Assembly: GCF_000691165.1 (NCBI RefSeq)
Contig: NZ_ASJD01000010.1
Coordinates: 36,640 to 100,639 of the forward strand
From: Bacillus safensis FO-36b
GTDB lineage: Bacteria; Bacillota; Bacilli; Bacillales; Bacillaceae
Direction: 5' to 3'
Length of the DNA stretch: 64,000 bases
Shown: positions 44,255 through 53,130 of the stretch, one piece after another
Numbering within the stretch: the stretch's first letter is position 1
Layout of the letters: each line of letters opens with the position of its first letter
Notes under the pieces: model-generated
Told to the model about the DNA's origin: nothing
Seen by the model: only the letters and a program-made list of their open reading frames with translations
The model's database searches: none
Translations under genes and position numbers: made by a program

Positions 44255-44422
44255 GCTTGTTCACTTCCTTTAAGCGGCTCTTTTTCTTTATATTACTGAT
44301 TTTTACTTCTAATTGAAAGGTTCGTCAAGCTTTTAAATGTTAAACTGCATGAATCAAGTGGTATTTGTTGTATAATAATGTTCAGTTGAAATAATGAAGC
44401 AACCTAGAAAGTTGGGAAAAAC

Positions 44423-46993
44423 ATGTGGAACAAAAAAACGGGTATGACCATCTTAAAAATGCTTTTTCCGATCGTCATTATCCTTGTCTTAATCTTCGTT
44501 GCAAAGCAGGAGCTGAGCGGACTTTCCATTAAAAAGACGTTTTATATTATTGACAGCTTGAACCGAATGGACTTGTTTATTCTTGTCTTTCTTGGACTTG
44601 TCGCGGTTTTATCGATGTCCTTATATGATTTTATTTTACGAAAAAGCCTGAATATGCCGATCAGCGGCTGGAAAACGATACGCATTTCATGGATTGCGAA
44701 CTCCTTTAACAGTGTTCTTGGATTTGGCGGTCTATCAGGAGCAGGGCTTAGAACGCTTCTCTATAAGGAGTACATAACAGATACGAAAAAATTGCTGAAA
44801 GGCATTGCCCTTTTGACTTCCTCTGTCCTTTTGGGCTTATCTATTTTCAGTGATTTGATCTTGGTCAGGGTGCTTCCAGTTGAAAGTATTATCAGCCAGG
44901 AGCCGTGGCTATGGGCATTTGTCATTATCTTTGCCTGTATTGTACCGATATATATCGTCATGGCATCCATTCGAAAAAGCTCGATTGAGAGCGGTGAAAA
45001 TGGACTGAAGCATCCAATTTACGCTTATATCGGGGCATCGTTTTTAGAATGGCTGGCAGCTGGACTTGTCATGTACATGGCTGTTGTCTCTATGGGGATG
45101 AATGTCGATGTCCGAATTGTATTAGGTGTATTTGCGATTGCGTCAATCGGCGGTTTAATCAGTATGGTTCCGGGCGGCTTTGGTTCGTTTGACCTTATCT
45201 TTTTACTGAGCATGCAATACATTGGTTTTGATAAAGAGATGGTGCTGACGGCGCTCGTCTTGTACCGTTTCGTGTACTCGATTTTCCCGTTTATTTTAGG
45301 GCTTTGTCTAGCTGCTTACGATTTAACGGGAACGACGCTTAGACGTCTTGAAGGCAATCCGAAAATGGCACCTGCCATTGAAACAACGAACGTTTTAATT
45401 GTTTTGCACCGTGCTTTATTAATCCGTTTATTGTACGGATCTTTATCGATTTTAACCTTTGGAAGCGGCTTGCTTATCATGGCATCTGTTGTGCTTCCAG
45501 TTGATCGATTAGGTGTGATTACCAGCATTCCGCGCTTTCTGTTATCAGGATTTAATGGTCTTTCTTTAATGTTCGGAATCATTCTGATGATTTTGTCCAT
45601 TGAAGTGTATAAAAGAACGAAAAGATCGTACGTGCTGACAATGATCTCCTTAGCAGGCGGTTTTGTGTTTACTTTGTTAAAGGGGTTTAACCTCAGTCTG
45701 ATCTTTATTTTGCCAGTCATCATGGCTGTGTTTTTCTCTCTTCGAAATCAATTTGTGAAGCAGCAGGCACCTTACTCCTTAAATCAGTTTGTGACGGCTG
45801 CCGCTGGTTATTTATTCGTGCTCTTTAACTATAATGTGATTGGCAACTTTATTTGGACAAAAATCGGGCATTTCTTGAGTAAGGATTACTTGGTGCATAA
45901 TGAACGGCATATCACGATGACAAGCATGATCGCTCTCATCGGTGTACCGCTTTTCTTCTTCATTAGTAAATTGATTTTTAATAAGAAAGCCTTTCCGATT
46001 GGAGAAAAAGCAGATGATGAAAAATTAAAAACGTTTTTAGAAGAAAAGGGCGGAAATGCCCTCAGTCATCTTGGCTTTTTAGGCGACAAAAAACTATTTT
46101 TCTCAAGTGATGGAGAAGCAATGCTTCAGTTTGGGCGAATTGGCCGCTGCGTCATTGTGCTCGGAGATCCATCTGGACGTGAGGCGTCTTATCCGCTTGT
46201 ACTTGAAGAGTTTTTACAGGAGACAGAAAAAGCCGGCTACCGCGTCGCTTTTTATCAAGTAGAACGAGAAGGGATGGCTCTTTATCATGACTTAGGCTTT
46301 CACTTCTTTAAGCTTGGGGAAGAAGCCATGGTCGATTTAGAAACGTTTACTCTGTCAGGTAAGAAAAAATCAAATTTACGAGCTGTGGCGAATAAATTTG
46401 AACGAGAAGGCTACACCTTTGAAATGCTGGAACCTCCCTTTTCAAATGAGTTGATCTCCACCTTAAAACAGATCTCTGACAGCTGGCTCGGAAAGAAAAA
46501 AGAAAAAGGATTTTCGCTCGGTTATTTTCAAGAAGACTATCTTCAAAAAGCACCGATTGCGATTCTAAAGGATGAGCAAGGGCAGATCATTTCCTTTGTA
46601 TCATTGATGCCGATGTATCAAGAAGGGGAGATTTCCATCGATTTAATGCGTCATATGCATGATGCACCGAACGGGATGATGGATGCGCTGTTTATCCACC
46701 TGTTTCAATGGGCGAAAGAAAGAGGCTACAAATCGTTTAACATGGGAATGGCACCTTTATCGAATGTGGGGACGTTCCATCAGTCCTTTCTCACGGAGCG
46801 TTTGGCGAGTGTTATTTTCAACAATGTCAGATACATGTACAGCTTCAGCGGTTTACGGTCATTTAAACAGAAATATAAGCCTGAATGGCGCGGGAAATAT
46901 TTAGCATATAAAAAGAATACGTCACTGCCTGTCACAATGGTGCTAGTCACCAAGCTGATCGGGATGGACCCAAATCGAAAGCGGCGTCCATAA
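44423..46993 (+). CDS. mprF: Phosphatidylglycerol lysyltransferase / flippase MprF
   Basis: 856-residue membrane enzyme that adds lysine from Lys-tRNA to phosphatidylglycerol and flips the product, lowering negative surface charge and giving resistance to defensins and daptomycin. N-terminal flippase with about 8 helices including the conserved NSVLGFGGLSGAGLRT and SMVPGGFGSFDL motifs, further helices to about residue 510, then a C-terminal cytosolic GNAT-like synthase domain (LGDPSGRE near 590, VPMAPLSNVG-type segment near 780). Length equals B. subtilis MprF (856). Promoter has TATAAT at 44371-44376; the -35 is weak. Confidence 0.94.
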   Translation: MWNKKTGMTILKMLFPIVIILVLIFVAKQELSGLSIKKTFYIIDSLNRMDLFILVFLGLVAVLSMSLYDFILRKSLNMPISGWKTIRISWIANSFNSVLGFGGLSGAGLRTLLYKEYITDTKKLLKGIALLTSSVLLGLSIFSDLILVRVLPVESIISQEPWLWAFVIIFACIVPIYIVMASIRKSSIESGENGLKHPIYAYIGASFLEWLAAGLVMYMAVVSMGMNVDVRIVLGVFAIASIGGLISMVPGGFGSFDLIFLLSMQYIGFDKEMVLTALVLYRFVYSIFPFILGLCLAAYDLTGTTLRRLEGNPKMAPAIETTNVLIVLHRALLIRLLYGSLSILTFGSGLLIMASVVLPVDRLGVITSIPRFLLSGFNGLSLMFGIILMILSIEVYKRTKRSYVLTMISLAGGFVFTLLKGFNLSLIFILPVIMAVFFSLRNQFVKQQAPYSLNQFVTAAAGYLFVLFNYNVIGNFIWTKIGHFLSKDYLVHNERHITMTSMIALIGVPLFFFISKLIFNKKAFPIGEKADDEKLKTFLEEKGGNALSHLGFLGDKKLFFSSDGEAMLQFGRIGRCVIVLGDPSGREASYPLVLEEFLQETEKAGYRVAFYQVEREGMALYHDLGFHFFKLGEEAMVDLETFTLSGKKKSNLRAVANKFEREGYTFEMLEPPFSNELISTLKQISDSWLGKKKEKGFSLGYFQEDYLQKAPIAILKDEQGQIISFVSLMPMYQEGEISIDLMRHMHDAPNGMMDALFIHLFQWAKERGYKSFNMGMAPLSNVGTFHQSFLTERLASVIFNNVRYMYSFSGLRSFKQKYKPEWRGKYLAYKKNTSLPVTMVLVTKLIGMDPNRKRRP

Positions 46994-46995
46994 AC

Positions 46996-47035
46996 CAAAA
47001 GACCTTTACCTTTCACTAGGTGAAGGTTTTTTTAG
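46996..47035 (+). terminator. Terminator of mprF
   Basis: Hairpin ACCTT...GAAGGT over 47010-47029 followed by T7. Confidence 0.7.
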
Positions 47036-47085
47036 ACAAAAGAATAGCAAAAGTGGTAAAGTTGAAGGGTAAGGGGGATGTTCAT

Positions 47086-47634
47086 ATGACATTAAATGAA
47101 TGGTTTACAAAGGGATTAGCTGAACGTACATATGTACACAACATGGAGAAAAACCGGGAAAATCTGCTCACGGTGTACAACCAGTATGCAATTCATCAAA
47201 AAGAAAAAGAGCTGCTTCAAAAGCTGCAAAAGAAAAAGCTCCGAGCGCTTGTCATCACAGCGGATTGGTGCGGAGATGCGATGGTCAATGTTCCGATTTT
47301 CATGCGTATTGCAAATGAAGCACTCATTGATGTGCGCTATTTCATTCGGGATGAGAATCTAGACCTGATGGATCAGTATTTAACGAACGGGACCGCAAGA
47401 TCGATTCCGATTATCGTCATCATTGATCAGGACGGGAATGAAGTGGGCAAATGGGGACCTCGCTCAGCAGAAGCACAGCGCTTTGTCGATGAGAAAAAAC
47501 CGGACAAAGATGCACCTGATTTTGAAGAAGCTTTTCAAGTATTTGCGAAAGAAGCCGCACATCACTATACGACCGACCGTTACTTATGGAAAGATATTGA
47601 GAAAGAAATAGTAGAAGTTTTGGCAAAAATATAA
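47086..47634 (+). CDS. Thioredoxin-like protein with single-Cys WCGD motif
   Basis: 182-residue thioredoxin-fold protein. The active-site region reads ITADWCGDAMVNVPIF, so only the first cysteine of CxxC is present; cis-Pro follows in GTARSIPIIVII, and the GKWGPRSAEAQ segment is typical of the subgroup. A monothiol centre suggests a role in thiol exchange with low-molecular-weight thiols or a non-redox role. Start ATG follows AAGGGGGATG. About 22 codons upstream are open but pass through the mprF terminator. Confidence 0.75.
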   Translation: MTLNEWFTKGLAERTYVHNMEKNRENLLTVYNQYAIHQKEKELLQKLQKKKLRALVITADWCGDAMVNVPIFMRIANEALIDVRYFIRDENLDLMDQYLTNGTARSIPIIVIIDQDGNEVGKWGPRSAEAQRFVDEKKPDKDAPDFEEAFQVFAKEAAHHYTTDRYLWKDIEKEIVEVLAKI

Positions 47635-47636
47635 AC

Positions 47637-47676
47637 CAAAAGACTACTTCGCCGCAATGGGAAGTAGTCTTTTTTT
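47637..47676 (+). terminator. Terminator of the thioredoxin-like gene
   Basis: AAAAGACTACTTC / GGAAGTAGTCTTTTT stem with T7 tail. Confidence 0.9.
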
Positions 47677-47706
47677 ATCTTGTTTTTGCGTTTTACCTAC
47701 AAAACC

Positions 47707-47762
47707 ACCGCATAAAGATGTAGAAAACCGCAGAATTCTATCAAATACCGCAGAAAACCGCA
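47707..47762 (+). repeat. Four phased ACCGCA motifs
   Basis: ACCGCA at 47707, 47727, 47747 and 47757: spacing 20, 20 and 10 bp, whole helical turns, mostly in the context GAAAACCGCA. Upstream of the DCC-like gene. The 300-bp stretch 47677-47967 has no other convincing feature. Confidence 0.45.
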
Positions 47763-47967
47763 AAGCACCACGATTTTCCCAACCACTTTTAGTTGAAAAA
47801 CCTCATATATGCCATGAAATCAATGATTTTGCCCTTATCCAAAGGCTCATATAACGCACAACGGTTGGCTTTTTCCCAATACAAGAGGCCCAGCAACTAT
47901 AGTAATCTAGTTGTAATCTCCTTTGAACGAACTAAAAAAATGACGGAAAAGGACAGGCGATCAATTT

Positions 47968-48435
47968 ATGAAAAAAATCATTTATCTCGATCAAGAAAAA
48001 AAGAAGCTCGCTGAATCGAAAAAAAGAGAACAGCGTTCCATTAAATCACTGAGGCTGCTTGTGTTTTATGACGGACAAAGTCCTGCATGTGCAAAAATGA
48101 TTGATTTATTAAGATCACTCGATTGGAAAAATCGGATTCACTTTGAATCCTTTAGACACTCGCAGCTGCTCAGGCTGAATAAAATCAGTGAAGAGAAGGC
48201 GGAAAAACGAATCGTGTCTATTTCCCTAGCCAAAAATCAAAAGAATTCAGGGATTTATACTTGGCTGCGTATGGCCTGCCATATCCCTGCTTTATGGGGA
48301 ACGGTCCCATTCATCTTGCTCAGTATTTGGCTTGGCTTTGGACAGCATGCGTACGATTTCTTTGCAAAAAGACGGTATATTCATTCTGTCAAACCGGTGA
48401 ACCATCATGACACAGATCAACAAGAGACCATTTAA
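47968..48435 (+). CDS. DCC/DUF393-like protein with degenerate active site
   Basis: 155-residue protein resembling the DCC thiol-disulfide oxidoreductase-like family (DUF393): LLVFYDGQSPACAKMIDLLR corresponds to the YDG-x-C-x-x-C motif but keeps only one Cys; IPALWGTVPFILLSIWLGF and HAYDFFAKRRY match the conserved C-terminal half. The first 25 residues are highly basic. Likely membrane-associated. The ribosome site is weak (AAAGGACAGG far upstream). Confidence 0.6.
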   Translation: MKKIIYLDQEKKKLAESKKREQRSIKSLRLLVFYDGQSPACAKMIDLLRSLDWKNRIHFESFRHSQLLRLNKISEEKAEKRIVSISLAKNQKNSGIYTWLRMACHIPALWGTVPFILLSIWLGFGQHAYDFFAKRRYIHSVKPVNHHDTDQQETI

Positions 48436-48440
48436 TAAAT

Positions 48441-48483
48441 AGAAAAAGCATGACCTTCGATCGGCAGAAGGTCATGCTTTTTT
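48441..48483. terminator. Bidirectional terminator
   Basis: AAAAAGCATGACCTTC / GAAGGTCATGCTTTTTT perfect stem between convergent genes; the stop codon of the regulator gene is inside the stem. Confidence 0.92.
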
Positions 48484-49728
48484 GTAATAGGGAAGATATC
48501 CCGCTAAATGATCAAGAAGCTTTTTTGTATAGGACTGATACGTCTGCTCATCAAGCTCAGCACCTGCATAGGTAAGTAAGGTTCTAAGAGCAAACAAATA
48601 TTCACTGTGCAGCTCATTGTGTTCAAAGTAAGGAAGGGCTGCTTCGACCAAATAGGTTTTCAAATCAAGAGGGTTTTCCTCAATCATCAATTTATAGATT
48701 TTGATCATATATAAACAGTTTGGCTGAATACGAGGCTGTTTTAACAGCTCGTGTATGTAGGGAAGTGCTTTTTTGCGGTCATATTCAGCATATAGTGTCG
48801 CAATTTCATATAGCGTTTCACAGTAACGATCTTCTATCTGTTCTTGATTAAAGTAATTGAGTGAATCTAGTAAATAAGGCACAGCTGAAGAGAAATCACC
48901 TTCACGTTTTAAGAGCACCCCGTAATAAAAATAAGCGGACATTTTAATAAAGGCATCAGGGTGAAGGGACGTGTGCAAAATCACTTCCTTTATATATTTC
49001 TTCGCAGTTTGATAGGCTTTTAGTTCAAGTGAGATCACGCCGTGAATAAGTGTACAGTGAATAATCCGCTTGAAATTGTTCTTTTGTCTATATAAATCCA
49101 TCGCTTGATGTGTCGCTTCAAGCGCATCACCCAGCTGTCCCAAGTTTCCAAGTGCTTTTGCATAGTGATAATACAAATCACTTTGTTCAACTGAAGCGTA
49201 GGAAAAGCAGCTTTCAAGCTTTTTCAGTCCATCTTCAAGCTGACCAATTTTAATTTGATGAATGCCGTCAAGATATTCAAAAATTTCTTTTTCCGTTTCA
49301 ATAAAGGTTTTTTCGAATTTTTTGAGCACGCGGTGTGTTTTTAAGGCAAGCGGCTGTTTATCCGTTAGTAAATAAAATTGAAATAAGGACAAATGATACT
49401 GAATGCCTAAATCGAGCGAAAAGAACTGCTCCTCGTGCTGAATGATCATTTCTGCATTTTGTTCAGCCTGATCGAGAGCATAGAAATACATATTCATTTG
49501 AAACTCATCCAAAAGTGACAGCAGATGACGCGCCTTTTGTGACAGCTTTTCTTGGCTGATGCCAAGCCGTTCAAGCAGCAGATTGATCGTATCTTGATTG
49601 GCCTCCTTTGAGCCATTTTCAATTTTACTTAAATGAGAGACAGAACAAATTCCTTCTGCCAATTCAGATTGGGTCATATTTTGTTTATAACGGTAGAGTT
49701 TAATGATTTGTCCAATATTGATTTTCAT
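48472..49728 (-). CDS. RNPP-like HTH regulator with TPR domain
   Basis: 418-residue regulator: N-terminal XRE helix-turn-helix (INIGQIIKLYRYKQNMTQSE, then LAEGICSVSHLSKIENG) and a long C-terminal array of tetratricopeptide-like helices, the NprR/PlcR/PrgX plan for peptide-pheromone sensing. Start set at ATG 49728; a TTG eight codons upstream overlaps the apparent ribosome site GGGAGG. No short secreted-peptide gene follows, because the stop codon lies in a terminator stem; the cognate peptide must be elsewhere or the protein works without one. Divergent from yfhC. Confidence 0.8.
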   Translation of the reverse strand: MKINIGQIIKLYRYKQNMTQSELAEGICSVSHLSKIENGSKEANQDTINLLLERLGISQEKLSQKARHLLSLLDEFQMNMYFYALDQAEQNAEMIIQHEEQFFSLDLGIQYHLSLFQFYLLTDKQPLALKTHRVLKKFEKTFIETEKEIFEYLDGIHQIKIGQLEDGLKKLESCFSYASVEQSDLYYHYAKALGNLGQLGDALEATHQAMDLYRQKNNFKRIIHCTLIHGVISLELKAYQTAKKYIKEVILHTSLHPDAFIKMSAYFYYGVLLKREGDFSSAVPYLLDSLNYFNQEQIEDRYCETLYEIATLYAEYDRKKALPYIHELLKQPRIQPNCLYMIKIYKLMIEENPLDLKTYLVEAALPYFEHNELHSEYLFALRTLLTYAGAELDEQTYQSYTKKLLDHLAGYLPYYKKA

Positions 49729-49926
49729 TCCATCCAGAAGCCTCCCTTCCAATCATGGTTGAAAGCCTTTTGACAAAAAAACAAGATCAGACAAAATGGG
49801 AATACTTGAAAATCATTTCATCATCTTGGCTTTTTTCTCAAAATTTGTTTAAAACGTAATATGATTGTAACATTACTTGAAAAAGTCAAACAACTATTTA
49901 GCAGACGGGGAGAAGAGATACTTGAT

Positions 49927-49975
49927 TTGCAACTGCACACGATGACGTTTATAATGTGAATGAGAATCAATTTCA
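49927..49975 (+). promoter_or_regulatory. Promoter and Fur-box-like site of yfhC
   Basis: TTGCAA (49927-49932), 17 bp, TATAAT (49950-49955). TGAGAAT-C-AATTTCA at 49961-49975 fits the 7-1-7 Fur dyad imperfectly, directly downstream of the -10. Confidence 0.75.
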
Positions 49976-50002
49976 ATTAAGTTGATTGAAAGGATGACAT
50001 TT

Positions 50003-50590
50003 ATGCCAGAAATGAAACAACAAACAGAAGCGTTAACGGTTCGAGACGCTGTCAGATATAGACGATCGATTCGAAAATTCAAAGACACACCGGTGACGAT
50101 TGAGCAGCTTCAGCCGCTATTAGAGGATGCAGTCTATGCACCTAATCATAAAATCACGGAGCCGTGGCGCTTTTTATATGCGGTGGCGGATGAAGCCAAA
50201 GCGGCTTTTGTAGAGCGCTTCATTGCTTTCTTTCAGCGCAACAACCCAGATGCAAAAGAAGAAAAAATCAATCAATACAGAGATTACTTTTCTAAGGTTC
50301 CGGCGCTTTTACTTGTCGTGCTAAAAGAAGACGAGAACCCTGTTGTGAGAAATGATGATTTTGCCGCTGTCAGCGCGCTCATTCAAAATCTTCAGCTGCT
50401 TGCGTGGGATCAAGGGATCGGTATGGTATGGAAGAGCGGACGTATTTTATACGACAAAGGCTTTCAACAAGACATGGGATTAAAGGAAAATGAACGGTTT
50501 GCTGCGATCCTTCATATAGGTTATCCAGAAGAGGTGCCTGAGGAAAAATCACGCCAGAAAGCATCAAGTCTTCTTACTGAAATCAAATAA
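50003..50590 (+). CDS. yfhC: Nitroreductase-family flavoprotein YfhC
   Basis: 195-residue FMN-dependent NAD(P)H oxidoreductase. FMN-binding RYRRSIRKFKDTPV at residue 20, EPWRFLYA near 55, the VSALIQNLQLLAWDQGIGMVW stretch near 125, and LHIGYPEE near 172. Start set at ATG 50003 after AAAGGATGAC. Size matches B. subtilis YfhC. The Fur-box-like site suggests induction in iron limitation; reduction of ferric chelates or quinones is possible but unproven. Confidence 0.86.
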   Translation: MPEMKQQTEALTVRDAVRYRRSIRKFKDTPVTIEQLQPLLEDAVYAPNHKITEPWRFLYAVADEAKAAFVERFIAFFQRNNPDAKEEKINQYRDYFSKVPALLLVVLKEDENPVVRNDDFAAVSALIQNLQLLAWDQGIGMVWKSGRILYDKGFQQDMGLKENERFAAILHIGYPEEVPEEKSRQKASSLLTEIK

Positions 50591-50591
50591 A

Positions 50592-50626
50592 AGAAAAGCA
50601 GACCGCTGAATAAGGTCTGCTTTTTT
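50592..50626. terminator. Terminator between yfhC and yfhD
   Basis: AAAAGCAGACC / GGTCTGCTTTTTT stem; usable from both sides. Confidence 0.88.
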
Positions 50627-50628
50627 AC

Positions 50629-50784
50629 TTATTGTTTTTTGGCGCGCTGATCGGCTGCTTTCATACGTGCCATTGCTTTTACGTCATTCGGATCTGCAAG
50701 TTCTTTGGAAAATTCAACATATTCGCCATCCGTCTCTTGTGCCGCGAGCTCGTGGTTGGATTTTTTGTGTTGTTCTTTTTTCAA
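50629..50784 (-). CDS. yfhD: YfhD-family small protein
   Basis: 51-residue hydrophilic protein starting at TTG, eight nt after AAAGGAGGGAAAGG. The core VEFSKELADPNDVKAMARMK matches the YfhD family of Bacillus. Highly charged and helix-prone, no cysteine or membrane segment. Function unknown; location next to yfhE and yfhF agrees with B. subtilis. Possibly spore-associated, an inference from neighbours and size only. Confidence 0.78.
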   Translation of the reverse strand: MKKEQHKKSNHELAAQETDGEYVEFSKELADPNDVKAMARMKAADQRAKKQ

Positions 50785-50845
50785 AGCCTTTCCCTCCTTT
50801 ACAAGATCACTTTAGTTATGTGCTTGTTGGAGGGGAATATCCGCC

Positions 50846-50956
50846 TTATTTGTTTCTTTTTTCTGCTGCTCTTTCCGCTTTTTTGAATTCCTGCTGATAC
50901 AGGACTTCCTGGGTTTTCTTCAGCTTCGAAGTTGGCTGGTGTTCTTTTTTCTTCAT
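50846..50956 (-). CDS. yfhE: YfhE-family small protein
   Basis: 36-residue basic peptide (starts MKKKEHQPTSKLKKTQEV) with the LYQQEFKKAERAAEK helix that marks YfhE. ATG follows GAGGGGG. Lies between yfhF and yfhD on the same strand; probably one transcript. Function unknown. Confidence 0.78.
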   Translation of the reverse strand: MKKKEHQPTSKLKKTQEVLYQQEFKKAERAAEKRNK

Positions 50957-51008
50957 CAAAATCGCCCCCTCATCTCATTTTTAATAGGATGGGTGTTTTT
51001 GACAACAT

Positions 51009-51905
51009 TTATTCCCCAGAATGCAAAATCGCTTCTTTTAGTTCAGGGTGCAAAAAGTCATAAGAAGAGAGCAGTGCTTTTTTTGGCAGAGCACGCTGGC
51101 CTTCTAAAACAAGTAATGACATTTCACCAAGTGCCGTTTTGATCACAAAAGATGGCACCTTCAGCCAATGGGGGCGGCGTAGGGCAGTAGCAATGGTTTG
51201 TCCAAGCTGTTTCATTTGAACAGGATTCGGTGATGTCGCATTGAGCGGACCTGACAGGTCGTCATGATGAATCGCATAAGCAATGAGATGTGCCACATCC
51301 TCAACATGAACCCATGAAACCCATTGCGAGCCAGAGCCAATTGTCCCGCCGGCAAACAGCTTGTAAGGAAGTGTCATCAGCGGCAGTGTGCCTTTTTCGC
51401 CCAACACGACGCCAAAGCGTGTGTAGACCGTACGAATGCCGAGGGCTTCAATCTTTTGTCCCTCAGCCTCCCAAAGCCATGATGTATGACTTAAGAAATC
51501 AGAATCCGCAGGAGGTGATTCCTCCGTAAAATCTCCTGTTTGAGAAGTGCCATAAATCCCGACAGCACTTGCTTGAATCAGTACAGATGGTTTTGTTTCC
51601 TGCGCTTCTATAATGCGTTTTACCTCTTGTGTTGATTTGAGACGGCTGGAGAGGATGTCTTCTTTTGCCTTGTCTGTCCAGCGTGTAAAAATGGATTTTC
51701 CAGCAAGGTTAATCCATACATCGATGGCAGGCAATTCATGCTCAGGCGCAGCACCTTCGGTCAGCCACTGCACATAATGTAAATGATTTTGTTCGGATTC
51801 CTTTGGATTTCTTGTTAAAATATATAGATGATGTCCCTCAGCAGCGAGCACTTTTGTGACATGCTGGCCGATAAAACCGGTTCCTCCGGTAATGGCGATA
51901 TTCAA
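51009..51905 (-). CDS. yfhF: SDR39U1/TIGR01777-type epimerase YfhF
   Basis: 298-residue short-chain dehydrogenase-like nucleoside-diphosphate-sugar epimerase family protein. NAD(P)-binding GGTGFIGQHVTKVLA at residue 7, VWINLAGKSIFTRW near 85, and the family C-terminal DUF1731 with VPSFVIKTALGEMS and GQRALPKKAL near 265. Substrate unknown for this family. Start ATG follows AGGAGAGATG. Divergent from recX with 94 bp between. Confidence 0.88.
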   Translation of the reverse strand: MNIAITGGTGFIGQHVTKVLAAEGHHLYILTRNPKESEQNHLHYVQWLTEGAAPEHELPAIDVWINLAGKSIFTRWTDKAKEDILSSRLKSTQEVKRIIEAQETKPSVLIQASAVGIYGTSQTGDFTEESPPADSDFLSHTSWLWEAEGQKIEALGIRTVYTRFGVVLGEKGTLPLMTLPYKLFAGGTIGSGSQWVSWVHVEDVAHLIAYAIHHDDLSGPLNATSPNPVQMKQLGQTIATALRRPHWLKVPSFVIKTALGEMSLLVLEGQRALPKKALLSSYDFLHPELKEAILHSGE

Positions 51906-51999
51906 TTGACATCTCTCCTCTCATATACATACCTATATCTTTCACGATTTTGAATCAGAAGAAACATCCTGACTGTTTTGGAAAAGGAGTGATCACAGG

Positions 52000-52791
52000 A
52001 TGCCTTATATTACAAAAATTTCTGCTCAGAAAAACAATACCGAGCGGGTCAACATCTTTCTTGATGAAAAGTACGCCTTTAGCGTTGATTTAGATGTGCT
52101 CGTCCAGCACGATTTGAAAAAAGGAAAAGAGCTTGACGAAGCAGATATCATTGAGATTCAATTCGGTGATTCAGTGAAAAAAGGATTTCAGCAGGCCGTT
52201 GATTATTTATCCTACCGCATGAGATCAGTGAAAGAAGTCACCGATTATTTAACGAAAAAAGAAATCCCTGCACCTGCTATTAGTGAAATTATACACAAAT
52301 TAAAGCATTATAAGTATGTAAATGATCTTGAATTTGCAGAAGCCTATGTCAGCACCCACCGGAAAACGAACAGCAAAGGACCGTCCGTCCTAAAAAAAGA
52401 ATTGAAGCTCAAGGGGATAGACGATGACACGATTGAACAGGCGCTGTCTCAATACCCTGATGATTTACAGCTGGAGGAAGCCGTAAAGCAGGTTCTCAAG
52501 CTTGTCAAAAAAGAAAAAAATCGTTCTGCAAAAGAGATCGAGCAGCGCATCAAGCTGCAGCTGCAGCGAAAGGGATTTTCGTTTGAGATCATTGATAAAG
52601 CCCTTCAAGAAGCCTATGATGGACAAGAAGAGGAAAAGGAAGAAGAAGCCCTCCTTTATATGCTGGAGAAGGCAAAACGCAAGGTAGGATATGACGGATC
52701 ATTTGAAAAGAAGATGAAAGTGAAGCAATTTTTATTCAGAAAAGGCTTTGATCTCGATACAATTGATCACGTTTTAGACAAAGGGGAATGA
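52000..52791 (+). CDS. recX: RecA regulator RecX
   Basis: 263-residue regulatory protein that binds RecA filaments and inhibits or tunes recombinase and co-protease activity. Three tandem three-helix RecX repeats are visible: VDYLSYRMRSVKEVTDYLTK, then KTNSKGPSVLKKELKLKGI and KEIEQRIKLQLQRKGFS, with a final KVKQFLFRKGFDLDTI. Length suits the Bacillus family (B. subtilis YfhG 264). The start of yfhH follows four nt after the stop, so they are cotranscribed. Confidence 0.93.
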   Translation: MPYITKISAQKNNTERVNIFLDEKYAFSVDLDVLVQHDLKKGKELDEADIIEIQFGDSVKKGFQQAVDYLSYRMRSVKEVTDYLTKKEIPAPAISEIIHKLKHYKYVNDLEFAEAYVSTHRKTNSKGPSVLKKELKLKGIDDDTIEQALSQYPDDLQLEEAVKQVLKLVKKEKNRSAKEIEQRIKLQLQRKGFSFEIIDKALQEAYDGQEEEKEEEALLYMLEKAKRKVGYDGSFEKKMKVKQFLFRKGFDLDTIDHVLDKGE

Positions 52792-52794
52792 CAG

Positions 52795-53109
52795 ATGGAA
52801 AAACGCTATAGTGAGATGACAGAATATGAATTGAAGCAGGAGATTGCCGCCCTTTCTGAAAAAGCACGAAAGGCTGAGCAGCTTGGCATTGTGAATGAAT
52901 ACGCAGTTTTAGAACGGAAAATCGATATGGCGAAAGCCTATTTATTAGATCCAGCCTTGATTCAAACGAAAACGACTTATCAAATCAAAGACACAGACGA
53001 AGAGTTTTATGTAGAATATCTAAATGGCGTTTTTGCGTGGGGATACAGAGTATCGGCTCCAAATAAAGAAGATGCTCTGCCGATTTCAATGCTGACGCAA
53101 AAGGACTGA
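52795..53109 (+). CDS. yfhH: YfhH (DUF1811) protein
   Basis: 104-residue cytosolic protein of the YfhH/DUF1811 family. N-terminal helical hairpin (RYSEMTEYELKQEIAALSEK...YAVLERKIDMAKAYLL) followed by a small beta barrel (DTDEEFYVEYLNGVFAWGYR). The B. subtilis homologue has a solved structure but no known function. Directly after recX; ATG start after an AAAGGGGAATG site. The stop codon lies in the terminator stem. Confidence 0.9.
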   Translation: MEKRYSEMTEYELKQEIAALSEKARKAEQLGIVNEYAVLERKIDMAKAYLLDPALIQTKTTYQIKDTDEEFYVEYLNGVFAWGYRVSAPNKEDALPISMLTQKD

Positions 53110-53128
53110 TCTTAGGATCAGTCCTTTT
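53097..53128. terminator. Terminator of recX-yfhH
   Basis: AAAAGGACTGATC / GGATCAGTCCTTTT with a 3-4 nt loop; also faces the end of the convergent small gene. Confidence 0.9.
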
Positions 53129-53130
53129 CT

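Noticed and set aside
45316..45723. 135-codon minus-strand ORF inside mprF
   Set aside because: Antisense shadow of hydrophobic coding sequence.
47677..47967. Phage attachment site
   Set aside because: The ACCGCA repeats looked att-like, but there is no integrase, tRNA end or flanking duplication.
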